A stretch of 44,296 nucleotides of DNA from Pseudolachnospira sp964507035 (GCA_964507035.1 CAZDOQ010000007.1:1-44296), one strand, 5' to 3'. Positions 17,038 through 25,316 are shown, counted from the first letter of the stretch. Numbers and translations: made by a program. The notes: generated by a model not told the origin, from the sequence alone.

Positions 17038-17952
17038 TCAGATCAAATCCACGATTCCTGATTCCTTGACAATGCGGGTCACATCCTCGTACTTGTTCAG
17101 GGCATACAAGTGGATCCCGTCAATGCCGCAGGCCCGGTATTCGTCAATGAGTTTGATGGTATAGGCAATGCCCTCTTCCTTAAACGCCGCTTTCTTGGCC
17201 GCAATGGACTCCTCCGATTCGCCGGGGAAGATCCAGTGGTGGGTGATGACCTCGCACAGTTCCCGGGGCATCACGCAGGCGTTCCGGGACAGGCACATGT
17301 TGATGGTGGCCTGACTGTCCAGCACCGGCATGATGCCCACGTCCACCGGCAGCCAGATTCCCGCGTTCCGGACTGCGTCCAGCCAGTAGCGGAAGGCGTC
17401 CATGTCAAAGCACAGCTGGGTCATAATGTAATCTGCCCCCATGTCCTGCTTCTGTCTCAGAAACGCAATATCCGCCTCCAGACTCCGGCAGGCAATATGG
17501 CCCTCCGGGGAACCGGATGCGGCGATGATGAACTTGTCGCCAAACTCATCCCGGACAAACTTGATCAGTTCCGTGGCATAGTGCAGGTCCCCGTTGGTGC
17601 CGGTCCAGCCGTAGGGCAAATCTCCCCGCAGCGCCAACATGTGGTCAATACCGTGATCCAGGTAGGTCTGCAGCTGCTCCCGGATCCCCTCCTTGGTATT
17701 GCCAACACAGGTAAAATGGGTCACCGGCGTGGCTTTGCCGGAAGCTTTCACCGCATCCAGCACCTCCAGATTTTTTCCCACGTTGCTGCCGCCAGCTCCG
17801 TAGGTGCAGGAAATATAGTCCGGATTCAGTTGATACAGCTGCTCCAGGGTTCCCCCTTCGCCGGTGAGTTTCTTCATGCCCTCCTCGGTTTTGGGCGGAA
17901 ACACCTCGAAGGAAAAGGCTCTTCTCTCTTCCATGATATCTGCTACGCTCAT
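17038..17952 (-). CDS. metF: Methylene-THF reductase, MetF type
   Basis: MetF reduces methylene-THF to methyl-THF with a flavin; it is the last methyl-branch step before AcsE. The 304-aa TIM barrel has FSFEVFPPKTEEG (about residues 13-25), SCTYGAGGS, HFTCVGNT, LALRGDLP and IGIMPV-like DVGIMPVLDS. Length matches single-subunit MetF. GGAGGT precedes the ATG. Acetogens often carry metV next to metF; none is seen here, so the electron partner is not evident. It is the first gene of the metF-cooC2-cooS-cooC1-acsB2 unit. Confidence 0.93.
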   Translation of the reverse strand: MSVADIMEERRAFSFEVFPPKTEEGMKKLTGEGGTLEQLYQLNPDYISCTYGAGGSNVGKNLEVLDAVKASGKATPVTHFTCVGNTKEGIREQLQTYLDHGIDHMLALRGDLPYGWTGTNGDLHYATELIKFVRDEFGDKFIIAASGSPEGHIACRSLEADIAFLRQKQDMGADYIMTQLCFDMDAFRYWLDAVRNAGIWLPVDVGIMPVLDSQATINMCLSRNACVMPRELCEVITHHWIFPGESEESIAAKKAAFKEEGIAYTIKLIDEYRACGIDGIHLYALNKYEDVTRIVKESGIVDLI

Positions 17953-18024
17953 CTTTTGTTACCTCCGTATCCAGTTTTATGTTAAGATATTAACAAGAAT
18001 GTTGCAAATTTATCACTATTTATA

Positions 18025-18053
18025 AACATATCATCTCATTCAGAAAAAGTCAA
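18025..18053 (-). promoter_or_regulatory. Promoter of the metF-cooC2-cooS-cooC1-acsB2 unit
   Basis: On the minus strand TTGACT (18053-18048, 5 of 6) is followed after 17 nt by TATGTT (18030-18025, 4 of 6). It lies about 72 nt upstream of the metF ATG in an AT-rich stretch, directly after the terminator of the upstream small-gene unit. Confidence 0.6.
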
Positions 18054-18058
18054 ACAAA

Positions 18059-18075
18059 ATCCCCCGGCAGGGGAT
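18059..18075 (-). terminator. Terminator after the cooT cassette
   Basis: On the minus strand ATCCCC-tgccg-GGGGAT is followed by TTTTGTTTG, a good intrinsic terminator. The T-rich tail runs into the -35 box of the metF promoter, so the two signals are packed head to tail. Confidence 0.6.
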
Positions 18076-18148
18076 GTTTTCCTTCGGGATCTTTCTCCCT
18101 TCTTCCTATATGCACATATTTTTCTCGTATATATTCCGGCAAAAGAAC

Positions 18149-18189
18149 GCTGCCGCTGGCTCTGACACTTTTTTGCCTCCGGCGGCAGC
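18149..18189. terminator. Hairpin with T-tracts after the 76-aa gene
   Basis: GCTGCCGC (18149-18156) pairs with GCGGCAGC (18182-18189) across a 25-nt loop. Seven Ts follow on the plus strand; on the minus strand the sequence after it is GTTCTTTTG. It ends the small-gene cassette on the minus strand, together with the hairpin at 18059-18075. Confidence 0.45.
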
Positions 18190-18194
18190 TTTTT

Positions 18195-18425
18195 TTAGTC
18201 CAGAGGGGTAAAGGAAAAACGCTGGCGCAGTCCAGATATCTCCAAGTCAAAGAGCACCGTTCCGTCCGCCCGTTCATCCTTCTCCAGGGAAAACTCTTTG
18301 CCCTGGCAGAAATCCCGAACGTGCGCCTCCGGGTCCTCCACTTCCCTCTCCTCGATCATCACGTCCCGCATTTGGTTGTTGGAGCACTGATTGAAAATCT
18401 CCCGTACAATCTCGTAGGCTTTCAT
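18195..18425 (-). CDS. Small acidic protein of unknown function beside cooT
   Basis: The 76-aa protein is not one I recognise. It has no signal peptide or membrane segment, is rich in Glu/Asp, and carries two cysteines (C14 and C40). The ATG has a strong GGAGGAGG-type site 5-6 nt upstream and lies 13 nt after the cooT stop, the same spacing as between the other two genes of the cassette. This argues that it is a real, co-translated gene. A role in nickel handling or CODH maturation is suggested only by its neighbours. Confidence 0.7.
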   Translation of the reverse strand: MKAYEIVREIFNQCSNNQMRDVMIEEREVEDPEAHVRDFCQGKEFSLEKDERADGTVLFDLEISGLRQRFSFTPLD

Positions 18426-18438
18426 ACCGCCTCCTCCA

Positions 18439-18627
18439 TCATGCGCACTGAATGACCACTACGTTTTTGACCAGGTCCACGGCGCTGAGTTTTCCTGCCA
18501 GGGAGATCTCTTCCCCCAGCACGTCCGTCAGCACTACCTTGCCTCCGTCAAACCCGATGTTGCTGACATATTTGCAGATCAGGTTTTCCGGCGCCTGTTT
18601 ATTTTTGTACGCGGCTGCCAAACACAT
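18439..18627 (-). CDS. cooT: CooT-like small nickel-binding protein
   Basis: CooT is a small dimeric nickel-binding protein linked to CODH maturation. The 62-aa product starts MCLAAAYKNK, with the family's Met-Cys N-terminus, where Cys2 is a metal ligand in characterised CooT. The rest has the short beta-barrel pattern (VVLTDVLGEEISLAGKLSAV then DLVKNVVVI). The start at 18627 is chosen over one 36 nt upstream because AGGAGGTG is 8-9 nt before it and because Cys2 is then at the N-terminus. It lies in a three-gene cassette upstream of the CODH genes, which supports the assignment. Confidence 0.8.
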   Translation of the reverse strand: MCLAAAYKNKQAPENLICKYVSNIGFDGGKVVLTDVLGEEISLAGKLSAVDLVKNVVVIQCA

Positions 18628-18640
18628 TGCATACCACCTC

Positions 18641-18901
18641 CTATTCCTTCTGTAGCAACGCAAAAGCAGAGCGCAGTTTCAGATTTCCTTCCCGGAAGTC
18701 TTCCACGCTCTCCTCGATCTCCTCGGCGGCTGTGTCCAGTCCCAGACCTCTCATGTTTTCTGCCAGTTCCGTCAGTTCCTCCGCATGGTGCTCGTTGTGG
18801 GCCACCATGTAGCCAAGCAAGGCAACTGCTTCTTCCCGGGTGGCGGAAGCCGTCTCCGGATGTTGGTGATCTCCCAGATGCGTATCATGCCCATCGTGCA
18901 T
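18641..18901 (-). CDS. Histidine-rich small helical protein, possible metal carrier
   Basis: The 86-aa protein starts with a histidine-rich tail (MHDGHDTHLGDHQHP: five His in 15 residues). It continues as a predicted helical hairpin with GYMVAHNEHHAEELTELAENM and EEIEESVEDFREGN. I do not know a named family. The tail and the HxxHH segment suggest nickel or zinc binding. It has a full AAAGGAGGTG site and its own promoter, and is the first gene of the cassette with cooT. A nickel store or chaperone for CODH/ACS is a reasonable inference, unproven. Confidence 0.75.
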   Translation of the reverse strand: MHDGHDTHLGDHQHPETASATREEAVALLGYMVAHNEHHAEELTELAENMRGLGLDTAAEEIEESVEDFREGNLKLRSAFALLQKE

Positions 18902-18926
18902 GGGAATCCACCTCCTTTCCTTGCTA

Positions 18927-18955
18927 ATTGTACCACGCCGCTTACGCGGTGGCTA
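18927..18955 (-). promoter_or_regulatory. Promoter with overlapping dyad for the His-rich/cooT cassette
   Basis: On the minus strand TAGCCA (18955-18950, 4 of 6), a 17-nt spacer and TACAAT (18932-18927, 5 of 6, preceded by TGG) lie just upstream of the first cassette gene. The spacer and its edges are almost entirely a GC-rich dyad, CCACGCCGC-tta-CGCGGTGG (18933-18952, one bulged base). That position would suit a repressor operator, for example a metal-responsive one; the regulator is unknown. Confidence 0.55.
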
Positions 18956-19748
18956 GTCCCAAGTGCATATTTTTGCCACTTTTTTGAGAATAAAAGTAGC
19001 AGTTTTTGAGTGTTTGTTGTATTGTTGAATTACCCCTGACTCACCAATCAACACCCAAGACCACCACCGTTATGTTTAGTGTATCATGGTTTTCGATTTT
19101 CAACAACTATTTATTTCTTTTTTCTCTCTTGTCCAAGGCCTCGCCTGTTTGGATCTGTCTTTTCTGGCGATGAATTCCGGGCAGTCCTGGTGGATACAAT
19201 TCCCATGTATGCGGTGGCTCTAGTCCCGCAGCTCGGTACAACTGGAAATTATCCGAAAAAATTATAGCACAGGGCCGGTAAAAGGGAATCCCTTTTTCAA
19301 GAATATTTCCCTTGAGTTTCCGCAAACTGCATTGAAAAAAATGCTATGTTTTCTCAAAGTGGCAATCTTCCGTTTTTTGAGAGTTTTGAAATGGCAGCAC
19401 CGAGAGTAGAGGCACTTTAATAAGCCTCGCCTGAACCGGGCTTGAGGAGCCATATACTTTTATCTATGTCAAACAGTAAGCAGGCAGCTTCTGGATGCCA
19501 GAATGTCCTAAACCATATCTGCTGTAAACTTCCGGTCTGGTTTCGAAAGACTGCGGGAAATTTTATTCGTAAAAGTCAAAATTTTTCTTTTCAAACGGTA
19601 GGCGATTGATGTAGAATTAGTCATAAGGAATCCCTTTTTATTTTGGGCATTTTTGAGAGTTGTTTATAACCGGATGCGACAGATATGACCTTTTTGTTAA
19701 GCTTCCGTAAAAAATCCGTTCATTCCCTTGCTGGCACAGGAGGCACGA
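18956..19748. other. AT-rich non-coding region between the cooT cassette and the AraC gene
   Basis: About 790 nt without a convincing gene; the short open frames lack ribosome binding sites and coding character. It holds the second copy of the 52-bp repeat (19311-19362) and four TTTTTGAG words at 18981, 19003, 19374 and 19650; the last two extend to a shared 12-mer TTTTTGAGAGTT. GCGGTGGCT with AGTCCC occurs at 18945-18960 and again, with a 2-nt insertion, near 19211-19229. It may be a hub of regulatory sites or the remains of an older insertion. Confidence 0.5.
19311..19362 (+). repeat. Copy B of the 52-bp dispersed repeat
   Basis: Aligns over 52 positions (40 identical) with the reverse strand of 1-52. 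It lies in non-coding DNA between divergent units. The shared core CTTGAGTTTCCGC and the A-rich centre are kept, while flanking sequence differs, which points to a dispersed element rather than a segmental duplication. Confidence 0.5.
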
Positions 19749-22019
19749 ATGAAAAATCGAATCCAACCTTATGTTTCCCAGTTTTCCCGGGCATTCCACT
19801 TTAACAGCGCATTTTTTCAAATGTTTGGACTGGTGCTACTGCTCAGCACCCTGTTGTTCGGCGCTTTCTCGTTTTACATCCTGCACCGGGAAAATCAGTC
19901 GCTCAGGGAAAGCACAGAAGCTTCCTATATTGGTATGCTGGAGACCACCAGCACCGCCACCGAGCTGACGCTGCAGAACATGCAGCTTTTGATGGAGCAG
20001 ACTATCTGGCAGGAAGACTTTACCCGAACCCTGGTTCTCTCCCCTTCTGAGGACTACTCCCGGACCCTGAATATCATCAAGCAGCTGCATCAGCTGGCGG
20101 AATCCAATCCTCTGATCCAGAAGGCCTATCTGTACATACCCACCAGCGGCATGGTCTACAGTTCCGATTTGTACTGCCAGCCGGCGGACCAGGTGGAGGA
20201 CCCGATCTTCCAGGACCCTTCCGCCCTGACGGCTTTTGAGGGAGTCCGCCCCTCCGAGGATGCCGATGCCCTGGTGCTCCGAAAGCTGGACGGCCGCCTG
20301 TTCCTCTGCCAGCACTTATACCCGGACAACTTGGAGACCATCGGCGTTCTGATCTTTGAGTTCCAGTTGTCCGCCCTGAACCTGTCCCTGTCCCAGGACG
20401 ACTCCTCTGGCGACCCGGTCTATGTGTTTGATGCCTCCGGAACCGCCGTCTTCACAGAGGAGGCGCCCCCGGAGATCCAGGAGCAGGCTCTGGCGCTGGT
20501 CTCCTCCGGAGGGGCCCAGGGGATTTTAAGCGGGGCAGATGATTTTCTCTACTTCTACGTCCGCTCCCAGGACACGGGATGGCTCTATCTTTACCGGGAA
20601 AACGCCCAAGACCTGCATTATTCTCCTTCTCTGGGGCGGGTGCTCACCGTCTGCCTGATTGTGTTGACGCTGGGGCTGGCGTGTTCCTTCTGGATCGCCT
20701 TCCGGGCCAACCATCCCATCCGCAGCCTGCTAAAAGGGCTGGCGAACGATCCGCCTGACATGCTGGACGCCAAAAACGAGATCGACTATCTGACCAAGGC
20801 TTATCACTACACCGCCGAACAGAATCAAAACCTCCACCAGGCCATCCAGAGCATTACCCCGCTGGTACTGGAACGGCTTTTTTCCGATATCCTAAGCGGC
20901 CGGGCTCCCACCGGAGAGCATGTGGATGCGGCTCTGGACAGCATCGGCCGCCCCTTTTCCAGTCAGGCCCGCTTTCTGGTCCTGACCCTGGAGGCTGCAA
21001 ACAAGGTGCGACAGGAGATTTCCGTCCTGGAAATGAACCTTCTGATCTTGCAGCTCCGGAGTCTTCTCCGCCAGTCGCTGCCCCAGTCCGTCTGCAGCTG
21101 CCTGCTGCCTCGGGAGCAATCTTCCGCCGCTGTGGTCCTGGTCTTTTCTCCCGATACGGAGGACGGCGCCATCCAACAGACGGTCCTGGAACTGCAAAAA
21201 AAGATAGAGGGGCTGGCCCACACCACTCCCTACCGGTTGGAGGCAGCCTGCGGCAACGTCTACAGCCGGATCACGGATTTGCGCTACTCCTATCTGGAGG
21301 CCCTAAAGAGCCTGCACCACCGGCGTTTTTACGGGGAAGAGGGACCCGGCGGTCCTCCCTCCCGCACCCCCTACTTTGAACAGGCCAGCCATATTCTCCT
21401 GCTGATCCAGCAGGGGCATCCGGAAGCCGCCCAGGAACTGGCCGGACAGATGATCCAGGAGATCTTTCGGGAATACCCTACTCAAGCCCGACAGCATTAC
21501 GACGGTTTTCTCCATGCGGTCATAGAGATCACAGAGGCGCTTCACACCGGAAACCGGGAAGAGCTGATGCGGAAGCACGCTAGGCTCCAGACATCCCTGG
21601 ACAAATGTCCGAATCCCCAGGAACAGCGGGAAGCGGTAAGCGCCTTCTGCCGGGAGGCCCTCTCTGCCATCGAACACAAAAGCCGCAAGCGCTCCCATCA
21701 GTACGTGGCCCACGTGCAGGAATACATCCACGCCAACTACTCGGACAGCAGCCTTTCCCTGGACACCGCCGCGGAGCAGGCGGGCATCAGCCCCTCCTAC
21801 CTGAGCCGCCTGTTCAAGGAGGAGAGAGGAGTCTCCTTTGTGGACTACCTCAACGACTTTCGGGTGGAGAAGGCCAAAAGCCTGTTGGAAAAGACGGACT
21901 TGAAAGTGAAAGATATCGCATACCAGACCGGCTTCAACTCCATGCAGAATTTCTTCCGCATTTTCAAAAAGCATACCGGCTGCTCCCCGGGAGAATACCG
22001 GCAGCGGCAGCATTCCTGA
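19749..22019 (+). CDS. Membrane-anchored AraC-family sensor-regulator
   Basis: The 756-aa protein joins an extracytoplasmic sensor to a DNA-binding domain. A transmembrane helix near residues 25-50 (FGLVLLLSTLLFGAFSFYIL) is followed by a roughly 250-residue outside domain, a second helix around 297-315 (VLTVCLIVLTLGLACSFWIA) and a cytoplasmic linker. The C-terminal tandem HTH domain has LSLDTAAEQAGISPSYLSRL and ends KHTGCSPGEYRQ. The architecture resembles YesN-type proteins acting without a separate kinase. The ATG at 19749 has AGGAGG 6 nt upstream; an earlier in-frame ATG at 19728 has no site. Divergence from the cooT cassette and position before the TRAP genes suggest that it controls the transporter. 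Confidence 0.88.
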   Translation: MKNRIQPYVSQFSRAFHFNSAFFQMFGLVLLLSTLLFGAFSFYILHRENQSLRESTEASYIGMLETTSTATELTLQNMQLLMEQTIWQEDFTRTLVLSPSEDYSRTLNIIKQLHQLAESNPLIQKAYLYIPTSGMVYSSDLYCQPADQVEDPIFQDPSALTAFEGVRPSEDADALVLRKLDGRLFLCQHLYPDNLETIGVLIFEFQLSALNLSLSQDDSSGDPVYVFDASGTAVFTEEAPPEIQEQALALVSSGGAQGILSGADDFLYFYVRSQDTGWLYLYRENAQDLHYSPSLGRVLTVCLIVLTLGLACSFWIAFRANHPIRSLLKGLANDPPDMLDAKNEIDYLTKAYHYTAEQNQNLHQAIQSITPLVLERLFSDILSGRAPTGEHVDAALDSIGRPFSSQARFLVLTLEAANKVRQEISVLEMNLLILQLRSLLRQSLPQSVCSCLLPREQSSAAVVLVFSPDTEDGAIQQTVLELQKKIEGLAHTTPYRLEAACGNVYSRITDLRYSYLEALKSLHHRRFYGEEGPGGPPSRTPYFEQASHILLLIQQGHPEAAQELAGQMIQEIFREYPTQARQHYDGFLHAVIEITEALHTGNREELMRKHARLQTSLDKCPNPQEQREAVSAFCREALSAIEHKSRKRSHQYVAHVQEYIHANYSDSSLSLDTAAEQAGISPSYLSRLFKEERGVSFVDYLNDFRVEKAKSLLEKTDLKVKDIAYQTGFNSMQNFFRIFKKHTGCSPGEYRQRQHS

Positions 22020-22188
22020 AACAACCTTTTTTGAAACAGTTTTCCGAAAACAGTATTTGGAATCATGGGTCTTGTTCCATAAAGCAAAAACGCCCCGCGA
22101 ACATTTATCTTTCTATCAAATATCTTAATATTTATCTCATATTTTATTCTTTTTCCCCGCATTTTGGATCTCCCGTTAAATCTTTGAA

Positions 22189-22217
22189 TTGTGATCTTTC
22201 TTCGTCTCTTCTATACT
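22189..22217 (+). promoter_or_regulatory. Promoter of the TRAP transporter operon
   Basis: TTGTGA (22189-22194, 4 of 6), a 17-nt spacer and TATACT (22212-22217, 5 of 6) lie 87 nt before the dctQ ATG. Transcription would begin near 22224, so the two-hairpin leader element at 22236-22290 would be in the 5' untranslated RNA. Confidence 0.6.
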
Positions 22218-22235
22218 GAAGGCACTTTAAGGAAG

Positions 22236-22290
22236 CCCCCTTCGGGTGTAACTGAATGCCGTGAGAAACACGGCAAGCAGAGGAAAGGAG
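22236..22290 (+). promoter_or_regulatory. Leader element copy 1 before dctQ
   Basis: Contains CTTCGGGTGTAACTGAATG, the hairpin GCCGTG-agaaa-CACGGC (22258-22274) and the Shine-Dalgarno AAAGGAG (22284-22290). The upstream hairpin is imperfect here (CC-ttcg-GG closing pairs only). It shares 19 identical bases with copy 2, and its GCCGTGAGAAAC and CAGAGGAAAGGAG words with copy 3. It lies in the mRNA leader of the TRAP operon, where it could act as a translational control element. Confidence 0.7.
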
Positions 22291-22303
22291 AAGAGTTGGA
22301 AAA

Positions 22304-22804
22304 ATGAAGAAAGCCCTCAAGTTTCTGGACGTTCATCTGGAAGAGTACCTGATCGCCTTCCTCCTGATCGCCCTGACGTTGGTCATGACGCTGCAGATCG
22401 TCATGCGGTACGTGTTCAGCAACGCCCTCTCTTGGCCGGAAGAACTGTGCCGTTACTGCTTTGTGTACATCACCTTCCTGACCCTAGGCTACTGCATACA
22501 GCGAAATTCCATGCTGAAGCTGGATGTGATCCAGGACATTCTGCCGGCCAAGGTTTGGTCTGTCCTCCAAGGCTTTGTCCGGGTGGTGACCCTGATCTTT
22601 TTTGTGCTGATGTTTATCTATTCTCTGGACCTGCTTGCTTCCATGCGGCAGACCAACCGGGTCAGTGCTGCCCTGCAGCTCCCGTACACCTTCATCTATC
22701 TGTCCACGGTGATCGGCTTTGCTCTGGCGGTGCTTCGAACCGTGCAAGCGCTGGTTGTTCCCATTGTCCGGCATTTTTCCAAAAAGGAGGGTGAAAACGC
22801 ATGA
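22304..22804 (+). CDS. dctQ: TRAP transporter small membrane subunit DctQ
   Basis: DctQ is the small membrane partner of DctM in sodium-driven TRAP uptake systems. The 166-aa product has four hydrophobic segments (about residues 15-35, 50-68, 88-110, 127-150) and the family signature VMRYVFSNALSWPEELCRY near residues 33-51. It ends in a lysine-rich cytoplasmic tail. Its TGA overlaps the dctM ATG (ATGA at 22801-22804), so the two are translationally coupled. The start has AAAGGAG 13 nt upstream, a slightly long spacing. Confidence 0.92.
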   Translation: MKKALKFLDVHLEEYLIAFLLIALTLVMTLQIVMRYVFSNALSWPEELCRYCFVYITFLTLGYCIQRNSMLKLDVIQDILPAKVWSVLQGFVRVVTLIFFVLMFIYSLDLLASMRQTNRVSAALQLPYTFIYLSTVIGFALAVLRTVQALVVPIVRHFSKKEGENA

Positions 22805-24087
22805 CTGGCGTTCTGTTTTTTGTATTCATCGGCTGTCTGCTGCTCTCCTTCCCGGTGGCCATTGCCATGGGAATTGCCGCCATTGCCCCCGGCATTTTGG
22901 ACCCGTCCTTTTCGGCGGATATTGTGTACATCATCCGAGCCATGGTGGTGGGTATCGACTCCACCCCTATTCTGGCCATACCGCTGTTTATTCTGTCCGG
23001 CACCATCATGGCCCAGGGCGGAATTTCCGGCAAGCTGTTCAACGTGTTCGCCTACTTTTTTGGCAATCTCACCGGCGGCATGCCCTGCGCCGTGGTGGTC
23101 ACCTGCCTGTTTTACGGCGCCATCTCCGGTTCCGGTCCCGCCACCTGCGCGGCGGTGGGAGCCATGTCCATCCCGCTGCTGGTCTCTCTGGGATATGAGA
23201 AGGCCTTCTGCGCCGGCATTGTGGCAGTGGCAGGCGGCCTAGGGTTGATCATCCCGCCCAGCATTTCCTTTGTCAACTACGCCCTGGTCACCGGCACTTC
23301 CGTGGCCTCCCTGTTCACCGCCGGCATACTGCCCGGATGCTTGATTGCCCTGTTTCTCATGGCCTACTGCTGGTTTTACTGCAAGAGGCACGGGGAGGAC
23401 CGGGAAAAAATCCGGCAGAACACTGCGGAGATGCACCAGCACGGCCTGTTCCGTGTGATTAAGGACGGATTCTGGGCTCTGCTCTGCCCGGTGATCATTC
23501 TGGGCGGCATCTACAGCGGCATTTTCTCCCCCACGGAGGCGGCCTGCGTCTCTGTGGTCTACGCAGTCATTGTGTCTTGTTTCTTCTACCGCACCGTGAG
23601 CCTGAAAAAGCTCTGGAAACTGATCCTGGACGCTGTGGCCTCCTGCGCCCCCTTGTGCGTGCTCATTGCCCTGGCTACCGCTTTCAGCCGGGTCCTGACC
23701 CTGCTCAACGCCCCGCAGCTTCTGGCGGATTTCATTGGCAGCACCATTGCCAGCGAGGTCTCCTTCCTGATCATCCTGAATGTGGCGCTGTTGATCCTGG
23801 GCATGTTTATAGACGGGGCTCCGGCCATTCTGGTGCTCTCTCCGCTACTGATGCCCATTGCGGAGAACTTTGGCATTGATCCGGTGCACCTAGGCGTGGT
23901 CATTGTCTGCAACCTGACCATCGGCCTGGCTTCCCCGCCTTTTGGCCTCAACCTGTTTGTGGCAAGCTCCACGGCGGACGTGCCGGTGATGACCATCGGG
24001 AAACGGGTGATCCCCATGATTCTCATGTTCATCTTGGCCCTGGCCCTGATCACCTTTGTTCCCGGCATTTCCCTATTCCTGGTATGA
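22801..24087 (+). CDS. dctM: TRAP transporter large membrane subunit DctM
   Basis: DctM is the elevator-type channel subunit. The 428-aa product has about 12 hydrophobic segments and typical motifs: PLFILSGTIMAQGGIS, FYGAISGSGPATCAAVG, GGLGLIIPPSISFVNYA and ASPPFGLNLFVASS near the C-terminus. Length is usual for the family. It overlaps dctQ by 4 nt. The gene order Q-M-P, with the binding protein last, is less common than P-Q-M but well within the family range. Confidence 0.94.
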   Translation: MTGVLFFVFIGCLLLSFPVAIAMGIAAIAPGILDPSFSADIVYIIRAMVVGIDSTPILAIPLFILSGTIMAQGGISGKLFNVFAYFFGNLTGGMPCAVVVTCLFYGAISGSGPATCAAVGAMSIPLLVSLGYEKAFCAGIVAVAGGLGLIIPPSISFVNYALVTGTSVASLFTAGILPGCLIALFLMAYCWFYCKRHGEDREKIRQNTAEMHQHGLFRVIKDGFWALLCPVIILGGIYSGIFSPTEAACVSVVYAVIVSCFFYRTVSLKKLWKLILDAVASCAPLCVLIALATAFSRVLTLLNAPQLLADFIGSTIASEVSFLIILNVALLILGMFIDGAPAILVLSPLLMPIAENFGIDPVHLGVVIVCNLTIGLASPPFGLNLFVASSTADVPVMTIGKRVIPMILMFILALALITFVPGISLFLV

Positions 24088-24136
24088 TGCCGGCGGACCG
24101 GTATCATCCTAGTGTAAACCCTTGAGACTGGTATCG

Positions 24137-24152
24137 CGCAGACCTGTCTGCG
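24137..24152 (+). promoter_or_regulatory. Hairpin between dctM and dctP
   Basis: CGCAGA-cctg-TCTGCG forms a 6-bp stem in the 96-nt gap before dctP, with no following T-tract (TCACCATAAATTTT). Such hairpins often protect or define the 5' end of a binding-protein mRNA that must be made in excess over the membrane subunits. Confidence 0.4.
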
Positions 24153-24183
24153 TCACCATAAATTTTGATAGGAGGAAAAACAC

Positions 24184-25248
24184 ATGAAGAAAGCAAGAAA
24201 ACTGATGGGACTGGCTTTGGCCTGCACACTGTTCCTTACTGCCTGCGGCAGCTCTGGAACCACCACCGCCGCTACGGAGGAGACCCAGAGCACCGGCGAA
24301 GAGACCCGGGCGGCGGCCACCGAGGCGGAGTATAACTTCACCATCGGCACTTCCGCCACCAAGGATTCCGCCATCGGCAAAACCATGCAGTACGCGGCGG
24401 ATCTGATCCAGGAGCGCACGGAGGGACGCATCTCCATCACCTGCTATCCGGACTCCCAGCTGGGTTCCGACGCAGAGTTGGTGGAGGGCGTGCAGCTGGG
24501 GAACGTGACCATGGTCATCGGCAACACGGCGCCTCAGGTAACCTTTGTGCCGGATTTGGCCCTGTTCGACCTGCCCAATACCTATGACACCATTGAGCAG
24601 GCCCAGACGGTTCTGGCGGATTTCACAGACAAAATGGCCGGGAGCTTTGACGGGACCCAGATGCACCTGTGCTCCCTGTTCCCCACCGTGTTCCGGTACA
24701 TGTCCTGCAACAAGGAGATCCGGAGCATAGATGACTTTGCCGGCGTCAAAATCCGCACCATGACCAACAACAACCACATGGAATACTGGAATGCCCTGGG
24801 CGCCACCGCCACGCCCCTGGATTTCAGCGAGCTCTACATTGGCCTGCAGCAGGGCCTGGTGGATGCCCAGGAGAACCCGCTGGACATTTTCTTAAGTTCC
24901 AATTTCTATGAGCAGCAGGACTACGTGATCAACACCAAGCATCTGGTCTTCACCGCCACCCTGCTGATGAACCAGGAGACCTATGACTCTCTGCCGGATG
25001 ACCTGAAGAGCACCCTGGATGAGTGCTTTGCGGAGATCGGCCAGTACGGCACCCAGATCGCCCAGGAAGCGGAGGCGGACAACATTCAGGCGGTGGAAGA
25101 AGCCGGCGTCACCATCATTGAACTGGACGAGGCCACCCTGGATCAGATGCGGGAGAAAGCCCAGGTGGTCTACGACATGATCCGGGAAGAAGTGGGCGAT
25201 GAGTTGGTGGACGAGTACCTGGCCGCCATTGAAGCTACTCAGTCCTGA
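24184..25248 (+). CDS. dctP: TRAP transporter substrate-binding lipoprotein DctP
   Basis: This is the extracytoplasmic substrate receptor of the TRAP system. The 354-aa product has a lipoprotein signal with lipobox LTAC (C21), then a Thr/Glu-rich linker. The DctP fold follows: SQLGSDAELVEGVQLGNVTM, then GVKIRTMTNNNHMEYWNALG, which contains the carboxylate-binding arginine of the family (R in KIR), and GLVDAQENPLDI. The substrate is therefore probably an organic acid. GGAGGA lies 8 nt before the ATG. Confidence 0.94.
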   Translation: MKKARKLMGLALACTLFLTACGSSGTTTAATEETQSTGEETRAAATEAEYNFTIGTSATKDSAIGKTMQYAADLIQERTEGRISITCYPDSQLGSDAELVEGVQLGNVTMVIGNTAPQVTFVPDLALFDLPNTYDTIEQAQTVLADFTDKMAGSFDGTQMHLCSLFPTVFRYMSCNKEIRSIDDFAGVKIRTMTNNNHMEYWNALGATATPLDFSELYIGLQQGLVDAQENPLDIFLSSNFYEQQDYVINTKHLVFTATLLMNQETYDSLPDDLKSTLDECFAEIGQYGTQIAQEAEADNIQAVEEAGVTIIELDEATLDQMREKAQVVYDMIREEVGDELVDEYLAAIEATQS

Positions 25249-25316
25249 CCTGCCGGACGGAATGTGCGCTGGAATGCGGCGGCACAGATGGCTATTCTGC
25301 CGGGCAAACAGAAGAA

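Noticed and set aside
18933..18952. RNA hairpin terminator
   Set aside because: It lies upstream of the expected transcription start and fills the -35/-10 spacer, so an operator is more likely.
19107..19325. Minus-strand 72-codon ORF in the non-coding region
   Set aside because: No Shine-Dalgarno, atypical composition, overlaps the dispersed repeat; treated as non-coding.
19381..19450. Sigma-54 promoter (GGCAC...GC words near 19414 and 22221)
   Set aside because: The spacing between GG and GC is wrong and no sigma-54 activator domain is seen in the neighbouring regulator.
22236..22290. Cobalamin, THF or guanidine riboswitch as explanation for the leader element
   Set aside because: It is too short and the characteristic conserved boxes of those classes as I remember them are not present. 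The genes served do not share a ligand.
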